Below are positions 26,965-35,311 of a stretch of 64,000 nucleotides of DNA, piece by piece (within the stretch, counting starts at the first letter, position 1; the number at the start of each line of letters is the position of its first letter). Made by a program: the position numbers and the translations under genes. The notes under the pieces are model-generated. The model saw only the letters and a list, made by a program, of their open reading frames with translations. It was not told the DNA's origin and made no database searches. The stretch comes from JABMNT01 sp048262655 (GTDB lineage: Bacteria; Pseudomonadota; Alphaproteobacteria; Rhodospirillales; Casp-alpha2): NCBI GenBank assembly GCA_048262655.1, contig JBLXEY010000009.1:79715-143714 (forward strand). The letters run 5' to 3'.

Positions 26965-28644
26965 ATGACAAGCATGGATCCAAACGGCCGTTACCCGGCT
27001 TTCGAACCCATTAACATCCCGGACCGGCAATGGCCGAACAATGTGATTACCAAGGCACCGATCTGGTGCAGCGTCGATTTGCGTGATGGCAATCAGGCGC
27101 TGATCGAGCCCATGGGCCACGAGCGCAAAATGCGTATGTTCAATAAGCTGATCGAAATTGGTTTTAAGGAGATCGAGGTCGGCTTCCCCGCCGCTTCACA
27201 AACAGACTTTGATTTTGTTCGCCATATCATCGATGAAAACCTGATCCCCGACGATGTTACCATTCAGGTTTTGACGCAAGCCCGAGAAGAGCTGATCACA
27301 CGCTCTTTTGAAGCCATCCGCGGCGCCAAAAACGCGATCATGCATCTGTATAATTCAACATCGACGTTGCAACGACGTGTGGTTTTCCGCCAGGAACGTG
27401 AAGGTATTACCAAAATTGCCGTCGAAGGGGCTAAAATCATTAAAGCCTTGGCTGAACAGGCCCCTGCAGAAGACAATATCCGGTTCCAATACTCGCCGGA
27501 AAGTTTCACCGGGACGGAACTCGAGTATGCAAAAGAAGTTTGCGATGCCGTAACCGATGTTTGGCAACCCACACCTGAAAACAAGGTGATATACAATTTA
27601 CCGGCAACCGTCGAAATGTCATCGGCCAATATCTACGCGGATCAGATCGAGTGGATGCATCGCAATTTAAACAAGCGGGACTCGATCATTCTGTCGCTGC
27701 ACCCGCATAATGACCGGGGTACCGGTGTCGCTGCCGCTGAATTGGGTTTTATGGCGGGTGCAGATCGTATTGAAGGAACCTTGTTCGGCAACGGCGAGCG
27801 CACGGGTAACGTTGATGTTGTCACCCTGGCAATGAATATGTACACACAAAACGTTGACCCGAAGCTGGACTTTTCCGACATTAATGATGCCATGCGGGTC
27901 GCCGAACATTGCAATCAATTGCCTGTTCACCCGCGTCATCCCTATGTGGGTGATTTGGTATTCACGGCATTTTCAGGTTCGCATCAGGACGCTATTAAAA
28001 AAGGACTGGCGGCGATGGAGCAATCCAATTCAACGGAATGGGCCGTTCCCTATCTGCCCATTGACCCGAAAGACGTTGGCAGGTCCTATGAAGCTGTTAT
28101 TCGTATCAATTCACAATCGGGTAAAGGGGGAATTGCCTATGTCATGGAGACAGATTATGGCGTCGAGATGCCGAGACGATTGCAGATTGAATTCAGCCGC
28201 GTTGTTCAGGAACAGGCCGATACAGGCGGCGCCGAATTGTCGTCCGCAGATATTTGGGAAACCTTTGATCGCGAATATCTGAATCAGAATGCGCGGTTCT
28301 CCTTTAAGGATTACCGAACCCTGCCGGATACCCATGCCAGTGAAGTCCGCAATTTAACATCAACGATTGTGGAAAATGGCTCGGAAATTGTTATTAAGGG
28401 TGCAGGCACGGGGCCCATTGACGCGTTCACTAGCGCCTTAACAGAACATAGCGGAATTAACGTACGGGTCGTTGACTATCATGAGCATGCTGTCGGTCGT
28501 GGAGCAGATACCAAAGCCATTGCCTACGTTGAAATCGAGAGAGATAACGGCGAGACGTTGTTCGGAGTAGGTGAAGATAAAAACATCACCGAAGCTTCAT
28601 TGAAAGCCATCATCAGCGCCGTTAATCGCGTCGCAAACGCGTAA
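26965..28644 (+). CDS. leuA: 2-Isopropylmalate synthase
   Basis: First committed enzyme of leucine synthesis: acetyl-CoA plus 2-oxoisovalerate to 2-isopropylmalate. The 559-residue protein is of the longer LeuA type: DRE-TIM barrel with CSVDLRDGNQAL, LHPHNDRGTGVAAAELG and GTLFGNGERTGN, then a C-terminal LeuA allosteric domain expected to bind leucine. The ATG at 26965 is preceded by GAGGAG; a GTG at 26935 is in frame but has no ribosome-binding site, and another ATG at 26974 is possible. Expression is probably controlled by the leucine-codon leader upstream. Confidence 0.97.
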   Translation: MTSMDPNGRYPAFEPINIPDRQWPNNVITKAPIWCSVDLRDGNQALIEPMGHERKMRMFNKLIEIGFKEIEVGFPAASQTDFDFVRHIIDENLIPDDVTIQVLTQAREELITRSFEAIRGAKNAIMHLYNSTSTLQRRVVFRQEREGITKIAVEGAKIIKALAEQAPAEDNIRFQYSPESFTGTELEYAKEVCDAVTDVWQPTPENKVIYNLPATVEMSSANIYADQIEWMHRNLNKRDSIILSLHPHNDRGTGVAAAELGFMAGADRIEGTLFGNGERTGNVDVVTLAMNMYTQNVDPKLDFSDINDAMRVAEHCNQLPVHPRHPYVGDLVFTAFSGSHQDAIKKGLAAMEQSNSTEWAVPYLPIDPKDVGRSYEAVIRINSQSGKGGIAYVMETDYGVEMPRRLQIEFSRVVQEQADTGGAELSSADIWETFDREYLNQNARFSFKDYRTLPDTHASEVRNLTSTIVENGSEIVIKGAGTGPIDAFTSALTEHSGINVRVVDYHEHAVGRGADTKAIAYVEIERDNGETLFGVGEDKNITEASLKAIISAVNRVANA

Positions 28645-28723
28645 ATAGAAGAAGCGATGTGCGGCCACAGAAGGCTCCAGCACGTGACTCAAAGACTTGA
28701 GACATATTTTATATTTTGAGGCA

Positions 28724-28775
28724 CCGCCTCCGTAATGTCGTTCCCGGTTTACCGAGATCGGTTTTGCGGAGGCGG
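28724..28775. other. GC-rich inverted repeat between leuA and csp
   Basis: CCGCCTCCG (28724-28732) and CGGAGGCGG (28767-28775) form a 9-bp stem with a 34-base loop in the gap between the convergent leuA and cold-shock genes. There is no clear T run; it may help end one or both transcripts. Confidence 0.45.
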
Positions 28776-28797
28776 GCTTAAAACATGTGCGGCGCGA

Positions 28798-29007
28798 TTA
28801 ATCGCTGACCACAAGGTTTTCAGCAGAAGACTTGCCGTTGCGACCAGGAACGAGTTCGAACTCGATCGTTTGGCCTTCTTGCAAGGTCGACAAGCCAGCG
28901 CGTTCGACTGCAGAAATGTGCACAAAGGCATCCTGTCCGCCATCGCTAGGCTCGATAAAACCAAAACCTTTAGTCGGGTTAAACCACTTAACTTTACCAG
29001 TAGGCAT
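28798..29007 (-). CDS. Cold-shock protein (CspA family)
   Basis: A 69-residue single cold-shock domain that binds single-stranded RNA/DNA as an RNA chaperone. RNP-1 (KGFGFI) and RNP-2 (VFVHIS-like, seen as AFVHIS) are both intact. The length is normal. It converges with leuA. The upstream 360 bases hold no gene, consistent with the long 5' untranslated leader typical of csp genes. Confidence 0.97.
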   Translation of the reverse strand: MPTGKVKWFNPTKGFGFIEPSDGGQDAFVHISAVERAGLSTLQEGQTIEFELVPGRNGKSSAENLVVSD

Positions 29008-29370
29008 CCTATTTAGTCCTTTTACAAAACAACAATGTTAGCGCGCCAACTGTTCAGCCCGCTATCGATAGATTCCACAATTTCGTGGGGTAACTTTGTT
29101 AAGAGGTAACTCTCGTCAGCACACGCCAAGACCCTGTGATATCTCCGCCAACCCTGACGGATTGGCCAAATTTGCCAGTTTCCAATTAGTTGTCAAGCGA
29201 ATTCAAACAAATAGGGAACAGGCACTCCCGCCTATCAAACCCATGCTATGCAACAAAAACAGGCTACAAGATAATACCTAATCTCGTGCCAATTGATTTA
29301 CCGATAATATTTTTTTACGAAAAGGCAATTTTTTCATGACGCCCCCCAAACAACTCCCTATATGTAAGGA
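29008..29370. other. Non-coding region with likely csp leader and divergent promoters
   Basis: No gene is visible in 363 bases. On the minus strand TTGACA (29196-29191) with a 17-base spacer leads to a weak -10 (AAATTT), which would give the csp mRNA a 5' leader of about 150 bases. The right edge, with TAAGGA, serves the rightward small membrane gene at 29371. Promoter call is tentative. Confidence 0.35.
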
Positions 29371-29568
29371 ATGAGCAGCTTACTTGGATTTTTCTTCGCC
29401 TTCGCGTTGATCGCAACATTGTTCGTATTGGTCCTTGGCATCGTGTCGTTTGCTGTAAACGGCCCATTTTACAAGAAACATTCGAACCATTTGATGCGTT
29501 TACGTGTCCTGTTTCAGGGGCTAGCGATCTTGGCTCTGGGCGTCTCGGTCTGGCTGTTTAGCTCCTGA
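29371..29568 (+). CDS. Twin-transmembrane small protein
   Basis: A 65-residue protein with two hydrophobic helices (about residues 5-28 and 44-63) joined by a basic loop (YKKHSNHLMRLR). Small twin-transmembrane (HIG1-like) proteins directly ahead of the PduO adenosyltransferase and etfBA recur in alphaproteobacteria, as here. HIG1-domain relatives help assemble respiratory complexes; a similar role is inference. The start ATG has AAGGA immediately upstream, and the next gene starts 18 bases after the stop. Confidence 0.8.
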   Translation: MSSLLGFFFAFALIATLFVLVLGIVSFAVNGPFYKKHSNHLMRLRVLFQGLAILALGVSVWLFSS

Positions 29569-29586
29569 TCAGATTGGACATATACA

Positions 29587-30150
29587 TTGGTTACTCTCAC
29601 TAAGATTTACACCCGTGGCGGCGACCAGGGCCAAACGTCCCTTGGTTCCGGTGACCGGGTCGCAAAACATGATCTGCGCGTTGCGGCTTATGGTACGTCG
29701 GATGAAACGAATTCTGTTATTGGGATCGCCCGCCTGCATACGACGGGGGATGCAGATGAGATGCTGTCGCGTATTCAAAACGATCTTTTTGACCTGGGCG
29801 CAGATCTTTGCACCCCGGAAGACGGTAAGCGGGCAAACGGAGCGCTGCGGATTGTGCCCGAGCAGGTGGAACGCCTTGAGCATGAAATCGATGCGATGAA
29901 CGAGCATTTGGAACCGTTATCCTCTTTCATATTACCTGGCGGCAAACCGGCAGCGGCTTATTTGCATTTGGCCCGAACGGTCGCCCGGCGTGGTGAACGA
30001 CTGATGACTGAACTATCGGAAACAGAAACCGTAAACTCAGAAGCGATCAAATATATGAACAGGTTGTCTGACCATCTGTTCGTCCTCGCCCGGCATCTAA
30101 ATGATGGCGGAAAAGCAGATGTTCTCTGGATTCCCGGTAACAACCGATAA
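29587..30150 (+). CDS. ATP:cob(I)alamin adenosyltransferase, PduO type
   Basis: Makes adenosylcobalamin from cob(I)alamin and ATP. The 187-residue helical-bundle protein shows the ATP-binding N-terminus KIYTRGGDQGQTSL, the central GADLCTP, and RTVARRGER and NRLSDHLFVLAR near the C-terminus, all family hallmarks. Translation appears to begin at TTG (29587), the only start consistent with the family N-terminus. In this organism the obvious client is ethylmalonyl-CoA mutase at 16.4 kb. It sits between the twin-membrane gene and etfB. Confidence 0.93.
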   Translation: MVTLTKIYTRGGDQGQTSLGSGDRVAKHDLRVAAYGTSDETNSVIGIARLHTTGDADEMLSRIQNDLFDLGADLCTPEDGKRANGALRIVPEQVERLEHEIDAMNEHLEPLSSFILPGGKPAAAYLHLARTVARRGERLMTELSETETVNSEAIKYMNRLSDHLFVLARHLNDGGKADVLWIPGNNR

Positions 30151-30321
30151 GTCTCGGCATATTGCGTCGCAAACGCTGTATTATCGCGCATAAAGCCGCC
30201 TTGACGCTTCGAAAACACGGCCTTATTGTGCACCTGCGAAAAGTCTGAGGAAGATGGGAGCACGTTTGTAATATTTCCGAAGACCAAAGCAAGTTTTTAA
30301 ATTTTTATAGGCAGGTTGCTG

Positions 30322-31071
30322 ATGAAAGTCCTTGTTGGCGTAAAACGGGTCGTTGACTATAACGTCAAGATCCGCGTGAATTCTGATCAAACCGCAGTCG
30401 AGACTGCGAACGTTAAAATGTCGATGAACCCCTTTGATGAGATTGCCGTCGAAGAAGGCATCCGATTGAAGGAAGCCGGCACTGCCGACGAATTGATCGC
30501 TGTTTCTGTTGGACCGACACAAAGCCAGGAAACAATTCGCACGGCGTTGGCGATGGGCGCCGACCGCGGAATTTTAGTCGAAACGGATGCCATGACGGAA
30601 CCTTTGGCCGTCGCCAAATGTTTGAAAGCGTTAATTGAAAAAGAAGCGCCAGACCTGGTTATTCTCGGCAAACAGGCGATTGATGATGACTCCAATCAAA
30701 CCGGACAAATGCTTGCGGCCTTGATGGGGTGGTCCCAAGGCACGTTTGCATCAAAACTGGATCTGAGCGATGGCTCTATCAAAGTCACTCGCGAAGTCGA
30801 TGGTGGCTTGCAAACGGTTGATCTTAAGATGCCCGCTATCGTGACGACGGATTTGCGTTTGAACGAACCCCGCTATGCAAGCCTGCCAAACATTATGAAG
30901 GCCAAGAAGAAACCCATAGATGTGACCAACCCGGATGAGCTCGGTGTAGACGTATCGCCACGACTTACCGTCTTAAAAGTTGAGGAACCTCCGAAACGTC
31001 AGGCTGGCGTTATGGTTGAAGACGTTGCCCAACTTGTAGATAAACTCCGGAATGAAGCGAAGGTGATATAA
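30322..31071 (+). CDS. etfB: Electron transfer flavoprotein, beta subunit
   Basis: Small subunit of ETF, binding AMP and holding FAD with the alpha subunit; it takes electrons from acyl-CoA dehydrogenases. The 249-residue protein shows MKVLVGVKRVVDYNVKIRV, NPFDEIAVEE and the ETF-beta signature in ILGKQAIDDDSNQTGQMLA. The ATG at 30322 is favoured over TTG at 30316 because the family begins MKxLVxVKRV. The stop overlaps the etfA ATG (TAATG), so the two subunits are translationally coupled. Confidence 0.96.
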   Translation: MKVLVGVKRVVDYNVKIRVNSDQTAVETANVKMSMNPFDEIAVEEGIRLKEAGTADELIAVSVGPTQSQETIRTALAMGADRGILVETDAMTEPLAVAKCLKALIEKEAPDLVILGKQAIDDDSNQTGQMLAALMGWSQGTFASKLDLSDGSIKVTREVDGGLQTVDLKMPAIVTTDLRLNEPRYASLPNIMKAKKKPIDVTNPDELGVDVSPRLTVLKVEEPPKRQAGVMVEDVAQLVDKLRNEAKVI

Positions 31072-32003
31072 TGAGCGTTCTTGTAATTGCCGAACATGAT
31101 AACGCGGAACTGAAGCCCGCAACTTTGAACACGGTAACCGCCGCTGCGCAGTTGGGAGACGTCGACATTCTGGTTGCGGGAACCGATTGTGGCGCCGTTG
31201 CTGAAGCCGCAGCCCGTATTGAGGGCATTGGCAAGGTTCTCAAGGCTGATAGCGCCGAGCTTAAAGACGGCTTGGCTGAAAATATTGCTCCCGTCATCGT
31301 CACGCTGACATCAAACTACAGTCACGTCCTGGCTGCGGCGACGACAGATGGTAAAAACATCATGCCTCGGGTCGCGGCTCTTATAGATGTTGCACAGATT
31401 TCCGAAATCACCGAAGTCGTCGATGCAGAAACTTTCGTGCGCCCTATTTATGCAGGCAATGCGATGGCGACGGTTAAAACTTCCGACGCCATCAAAATCA
31501 TTACTGTCCGCTCAACCGCCTTCGACGCGGCCTCCGCCGAAGGGGGATCTGCGACAGTTGAAGATTTGGCAGGGGCGACGGATGCAGGTCTTTCTTCTTT
31601 TGTTGGTCAGGAACTGACGGTTTCTGAACGCCCTGAGCTGACAAGTGCAAAAATCGTTATCTCTGGGGGTCGCGGAATGCAGTCGGGAGAGAACTTCCCG
31701 ATGCTTGAAGAAATTGCCGATAAGTTGGGTGCTGCCGTCGGCGCCAGTCGCGCTGCAGTTGATGCCGGTTTTGTGCCCAACGACTATCAGGTTGGTCAAA
31801 CAGGCAAAGTCGTTGCACCAGAGTTATATATCGCCGTCGGAATTTCGGGTGCGATCCAGCATCTGGCTGGGATGAAGGATTCAAAAGTCATTGTTGCAAT
31901 CAACAAAGACGAAGAAGCGCCTATCTTCCAGGTTTCGGACTATGGTCTTGCAGCGGACTTGTTTGACGCCGTCCCCGCTTTGTCGGCAGAACTTGATAAG
32001 TAA
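31071..32003 (+). CDS. etfA: Electron transfer flavoprotein, alpha subunit
   Basis: Large subunit of ETF, 310 residues, FAD-binding in its C-terminal domain: SGGRGMQSGENF, GASRAAVDAGFVPNDYQVGQTGK and the signature LYIAVGISGAIQHLAGMKDS are all present. It hands electrons on to ETF-ubiquinone oxidoreductase, encoded at 46.6 kb. Coupled to etfB by a one-base overlap and followed after 37 bases by hbd. Likely donors in this window are methylsuccinyl-CoA dehydrogenase and other acyl-CoA dehydrogenases. Confidence 0.96.
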   Translation: MSVLVIAEHDNAELKPATLNTVTAAAQLGDVDILVAGTDCGAVAEAAARIEGIGKVLKADSAELKDGLAENIAPVIVTLTSNYSHVLAAATTDGKNIMPRVAALIDVAQISEITEVVDAETFVRPIYAGNAMATVKTSDAIKIITVRSTAFDAASAEGGSATVEDLAGATDAGLSSFVGQELTVSERPELTSAKIVISGGRGMQSGENFPMLEEIADKLGAAVGASRAAVDAGFVPNDYQVGQTGKVVAPELYIAVGISGAIQHLAGMKDSKVIVAINKDEEAPIFQVSDYGLAADLFDAVPALSAELDK

Positions 32004-32040
32004 TGAAACGTAATAGCAGCCAGCCTGCGAAGGAAATCAA

Positions 32041-32922
32041 ATGTCGTTTGAAATAAAAAAGATTGGTGTTGTTGGATCCGGTCAAATGGGAAATGGCATT
32101 GCCCATGTGTGTGCAAAAGCCGGATTTGACGTTCAAATGCTGGACGCAAATCCGGAGGCCGCCGCAGCCGGACTTGAAAAAATAGACAAAAATATGGAGC
32201 GTGAAGTAGCGCGCGGTATTTTTGACGCAGCTGATAAAGCGACTGCGATCAAGCGAATTTCCGCTGGTACGGATTACAACGCATTTGCCGATTGCCAACT
32301 GGTTATCGAGGCAGCAACAGAGGATGAGACCGTTAAGAAAATAATCCTTACGGAACTTGTCTCTGTCTTGCCAGACGATGCAATTATTGCATCGAACACT
32401 TCATCCATATCCATTACCCGTTTGGGTGCTCATACGGATCGTCCGGGAAAGTTCGTCGGTATGCATTTCATGAACCCGGTTCCGCGCATGGAATTGGTCG
32501 AGATTATTCGGGGGATTGCGACTGATGAGGACACGTATACGATCATCAAGGAATTAGCCGTCAAACTGGGGAAAATGCCCGTTAGCGCGGAAGACTTCCC
32601 GGCCTTTATCGTCAATCGTATTCTCTTGCCGATGCTTAATGAAGCAATCTACACCCTTTATGAAGGTGTTGGCTCAGTGGTCTCTATTGATACCGCCATG
32701 AAACTGGGCACCCACCATCCAATGGGCCCACTGGAACTGGCTGATTTCATTGGATTGGATACCTGTCTTGCCGTAATGCACGTACTTCACGAAGGCTTAG
32801 CCGATACCAAGTATCGTCCCTGCCCACTTTTGGTTAAATATGTCGAAGCCGGTTGGCTCGGGCGTAAATCAGGACGGGGCTTCTACGATTATTCAGGTGA
32901 TGAGCCAGTGCCAACGCGCTGA
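32041..32922 (+). CDS. hbd: 3-Hydroxybutyryl-CoA dehydrogenase
   Basis: NAD(P)-dependent interconversion of 3-hydroxybutyryl-CoA and acetoacetyl-CoA. The 293-residue stand-alone enzyme has the dinucleotide loop IGVVGSGQMGNGIA, the SNTSSISIT segment, the signature HFMNPVPRMELVEII with the catalytic His, and the C-terminal GRKSGRGFYDYS. It closes the etfBA transcript and is followed by a strong terminator. It provides a link from acetoacetyl-CoA toward crotonyl-CoA, the substrate of ccr. Confidence 0.95.
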   Translation: MSFEIKKIGVVGSGQMGNGIAHVCAKAGFDVQMLDANPEAAAAGLEKIDKNMEREVARGIFDAADKATAIKRISAGTDYNAFADCQLVIEAATEDETVKKIILTELVSVLPDDAIIASNTSSISITRLGAHTDRPGKFVGMHFMNPVPRMELVEIIRGIATDEDTYTIIKELAVKLGKMPVSAEDFPAFIVNRILLPMLNEAIYTLYEGVGSVVSIDTAMKLGTHHPMGPLELADFIGLDTCLAVMHVLHEGLADTKYRPCPLLVKYVEAGWLGRKSGRGFYDYSGDEPVPTR

Positions 32923-32947
32923 TCTACTTCGCTTATTCCAGGTTATC

Positions 32948-32984
32948 AAAAGCGGTGAAGGTCGGTGCCTTCACCGCTTTTTTT
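32948..32984 (+). terminator. Strong rho-independent terminator after hbd
   Basis: A 14-bp perfect stem (32948-32961 with 32968-32981) containing AGCGGTGAAGG, 6-base loop, and a run of seven T. It ends the adenosyltransferase-etfBA-hbd transcript. Confidence 0.93.
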
Positions 32985-33062
32985 GTCTATAAACTGAAAA
33001 ATTGACGGCAAAGCCATCAAATGAGAGCATACGGGTCAATTCAGTGAAAGAGACACACACCC

Positions 33063-33386
33063 ATGCTCCCCTATCGTGCCACGCCCGTCCCCCTTGCCGC
33101 AGCCGCACTCCTGCTGGCGCTTTGGGTAGTGACCTCGACATCTGGCAGCATAACGCGCGCGCAGTGCGATACCGATCTTGAAGACTTGATGCGCGAAATT
33201 GAAATAAACAGAGACAAGGCCCTGCAAGATATTGAAACGCAACTCCAAGCAACCAATTTGCCACAGGAAAAACAAAACCTGTTGGCGATGCGCGAACACA
33301 CTTGGGATCATGAAGAACAACAACGAGGTCAGGCCAACCATATTTGGCGGGACTGTATGAAAGCAGCGCAGGACAAAAAATCATAA
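33063..33386 (+). CDS. Small exported helical protein, unknown
   Basis: A 107-residue protein with an N-terminal hydrophobic segment (about residues 9-26, AAAALLLALWVV) that is a signal peptide or anchor, then a charged helical domain with two cysteines (QCDTDLED near the start, RDCMKAA near the end). No known family is recognised. It converges with ccrM and shares a terminator region with it. Confidence 0.6.
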   Translation: MLPYRATPVPLAAAALLLALWVVTSTSGSITRAQCDTDLEDLMREIEINRDKALQDIETQLQATNLPQEKQNLLAMREHTWDHEEQQRGQANHIWRDCMKAAQDKKS

Positions 33387-33411
33387 AAAAGGCAGGGCCG
33401 AAGCCCTGCCC
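33386..33411 (-). terminator. Rho-independent terminator of ccrM
   Basis: An 8-bp GC-rich stem (33392-33399 with 33404-33411), CGAA/TTCG tetraloop, and six A residues on the plus strand that become the U run when read leftward. It therefore ends the ccrM transcript. Confidence 0.85.
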
Positions 33412-33466
33412 GCGACTCTAAATTTCCAGTATCCTCCCCAGGAAACTTGGTCGCTGTCCGCTTAAC

Positions 33467-34594
33467 TCAATGCAACTCTGTCCTCAACTTCTGACGATAT
33501 ATATCAATCGGCACCAATTTACCACGCTGTTCAACACACCAAAACTGCCAACCGTTGCAGGCAGGCGCTTTTTGAACGTGCGCACCAACTTGATGGATGG
33601 AGCCCCTGAATTCAGCGGAGATAAGGGTACCATCAGCACGCACACGGGCTGTATGGCGGCGGCGCATATCGGTCAGGGTTTGCCCCGGTGTCACCAAACC
33701 TTTTTCAACCAACCATCCGAACGGTATTCTGGGTTCTGCGCGTTTTGTTGGAGTGTTCAGGAATTCATCTTCAGCCAATTGTTTTACCTTTGAAATTCTA
33801 TCTTGAGCCAATTTTACATAGTCTGTATCGCGCTCGATGCCGATAAAGCTGCGGCCCAATTTTTTGGCAACAGCACCGGTCGTGCCTGTCCCGAAAAACG
33901 GATCAAGGACAACATCCCCAACATCGGTAGACGCCATAATCACCCGATGCAAAAGCGCTTCTGGCTTTTGTGTGGGGTGCGCTTTCTTTCCATTTTCTTT
34001 TAAACGTTCATTGCCCGTGCATAAGGGTAGCAGCCAGTCTGAACGCATCTGCAAGTCGTCGTTGAGCGCTTTCATCGATTCATAATTAAAGCGGTACTTG
34101 CTGTCTTTGTCTTTAGAGACCCAAAGTATTGTCTCATGGGCGTTGGTAAAACGACGGCCACGGAAATTTGGCATCGGGTTCGTTTTCCGCCAGACAACAT
34201 CATTCAGCATCCAGTATCCAATGTCCTGCAATGTGGTGCCGACCCGATAAATATTATGGTAACTACCGATAACCCACAGCGTGCCATTAGGCTTCAGAAC
34301 GCGGCGTGCCGCAGTTAACCACTCATGGCTAAATTTATCATACGCCTTGAAACTTTCGAACTGGTCCCAGTCATTATCAACCGCATCGACCTTTGTATTA
34401 TTGGGGCGCAAGAGATCGCCCCCCAGCTGTAAATTGTAAGGTGGATCGGCAAAAATCATGTCGACACTTTCTTCGGGCAGCGCGTTCAAGACGTCGACGC
34501 AGGCCCCCTGAAGAATCTTGTTTCGGTATTTTGCGATGGGATCAGGCGTTAATTCCGCGCCTTCCTCCCTGATTTTTAATTTTTCTCTGCCCAT
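33467..34594 (-). CDS. ccrM: Cell-cycle adenine-N6 DNA methyltransferase (GANTC)
   Basis: CcrM methylates the adenine of GANTC once per cell cycle and times gene expression in alphaproteobacteria. This is a beta-class methyltransferase: DPPYNLQLGGD (motif IV) comes before the SAM-binding motif DPFFGTGTTG (motif I). The C-terminal domain of about 90 residues typical of CcrM, ending in GWQFWCVEQRGKLVPIDIYR, is intact. The ATG at 34594 is a conservative start; the frame continues to a TTG at 34630. The upstream region has several GANTC sites, suggesting autoregulation. Confidence 0.95.
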   Translation of the reverse strand: MGREKLKIREEGAELTPDPIAKYRNKILQGACVDVLNALPEESVDMIFADPPYNLQLGGDLLRPNNTKVDAVDNDWDQFESFKAYDKFSHEWLTAARRVLKPNGTLWVIGSYHNIYRVGTTLQDIGYWMLNDVVWRKTNPMPNFRGRRFTNAHETILWVSKDKDSKYRFNYESMKALNDDLQMRSDWLLPLCTGNERLKENGKKAHPTQKPEALLHRVIMASTDVGDVVLDPFFGTGTTGAVAKKLGRSFIGIERDTDYVKLAQDRISKVKQLAEDEFLNTPTKRAEPRIPFGWLVEKGLVTPGQTLTDMRRRHTARVRADGTLISAEFRGSIHQVGAHVQKAPACNGWQFWCVEQRGKLVPIDIYRQKLRTELH

Positions 34595-34617
34595 GGAAGG
34601 CAGAATGATGGAGCGTA

Positions 34618-34693
34618 GAGTCGCGGTCAAGAGTTAAATAGAATCAATGACTTAGCATTGTTTTCTAGACCTATATGTGGGAGTCTACGAGTC
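34618..34693. promoter_or_regulatory. Cluster of four GANTC sites at the ccrM promoter
   Basis: GAGTC at 34618-34622, GAATC at 34641-34645, GAGTC at 34681-34685 and GAGTC at 34689-34693. These are targets of CcrM itself. Methylation-dependent control of ccrM transcription is known in Caulobacter; here it is inferred from site density. Confidence 0.55.
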
Positions 34694-35311
34694 CACCCGA
34701 CCCAATATCTTGCGGATGGGTGCATATGTTTGGCGATGTGCCGGCGTGACACCTAGAGCCGCCAGCGCCTCTTGATGCTCGCGTGTCCCATAGCCGGCAT
34801 TTCGCTCCCATCCATAACCTGGGTAGGCCTCTGCCAGGTGTTGCATTTCCATATCTCGGCTTACTTTTGCAATAACACTTGCTGCTGCAATCGAATAGCT
34901 TTTGCCATCTCCCTTAACAATTGGTCTTTCTTCGCAGGCAAGACCCGGCACCTTGTTTCCATCAATCAAGGCGATATCGACCCCCACGGCCAACGCATCA
35001 ACGGCCCTACGCATTGCCAGAAATGTTGCCTGCAAAATATTAAGTTGATCAATCTCTTCGACACTTGCTCGACCGACCCCATAAGTAACCTGCTGACAAA
35101 GGGCTTTAAAAATACGATCACGTTTTGCTGCGCCAAGCTTTTTAGAATCATCCAACTGGCTTAGAAGGTCCGAAGAAATTGTGCCCCGCTCAATAACAAC
35201 AGCCGCAGCCGTCACGGGCCCGGCCCAAGGGCCTCGTCCAGCTTCATCAATACCGCATGGCGCCAGGAACCCCTCCGACAAGGCCTGATCTTCATAATCG
35301 TAGCTAGGCAC
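34685..35311 (-). CDS. rnhB: Ribonuclease HII
   Basis: Removes RNA from RNA:DNA hybrids and nicks at single ribonucleotides. The 208-residue protein has the hallmark CGIDEAGRGPWAGP containing the catalytic DEAGRG motif, the Asp in ALIDGN, and the C-terminal GYGT..H segment. It starts eight bases inside the end of the antiporter gene, so the two are co-transcribed, and precedes ccrM on the same strand, the usual rnhB-ccrM order in alphaproteobacteria. Confidence 0.96.
   Translation of the reverse strand: MPSYDYEDQALSEGFLAPCGIDEAGRGPWAGPVTAAAVVIERGTISSDLLSQLDDSKKLGAAKRDRIFKALCQQVTYGVGRASVEEIDQLNILQATFLAMRRAVDALAVGVDIALIDGNKVPGLACEERPIVKGDGKSYSIAAASVIAKVSRDMEMQHLAEAYPGYGWERNAGYGTREHQEALAALGVTPAHRQTYAPIRKILGRVDS

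Noticed and set aside
34634..34648. CtrA box (TTAA-N7-TTAA) upstream of ccrM
   Set aside because: Only one half-site TTAA is present; the second half reads CAAT.
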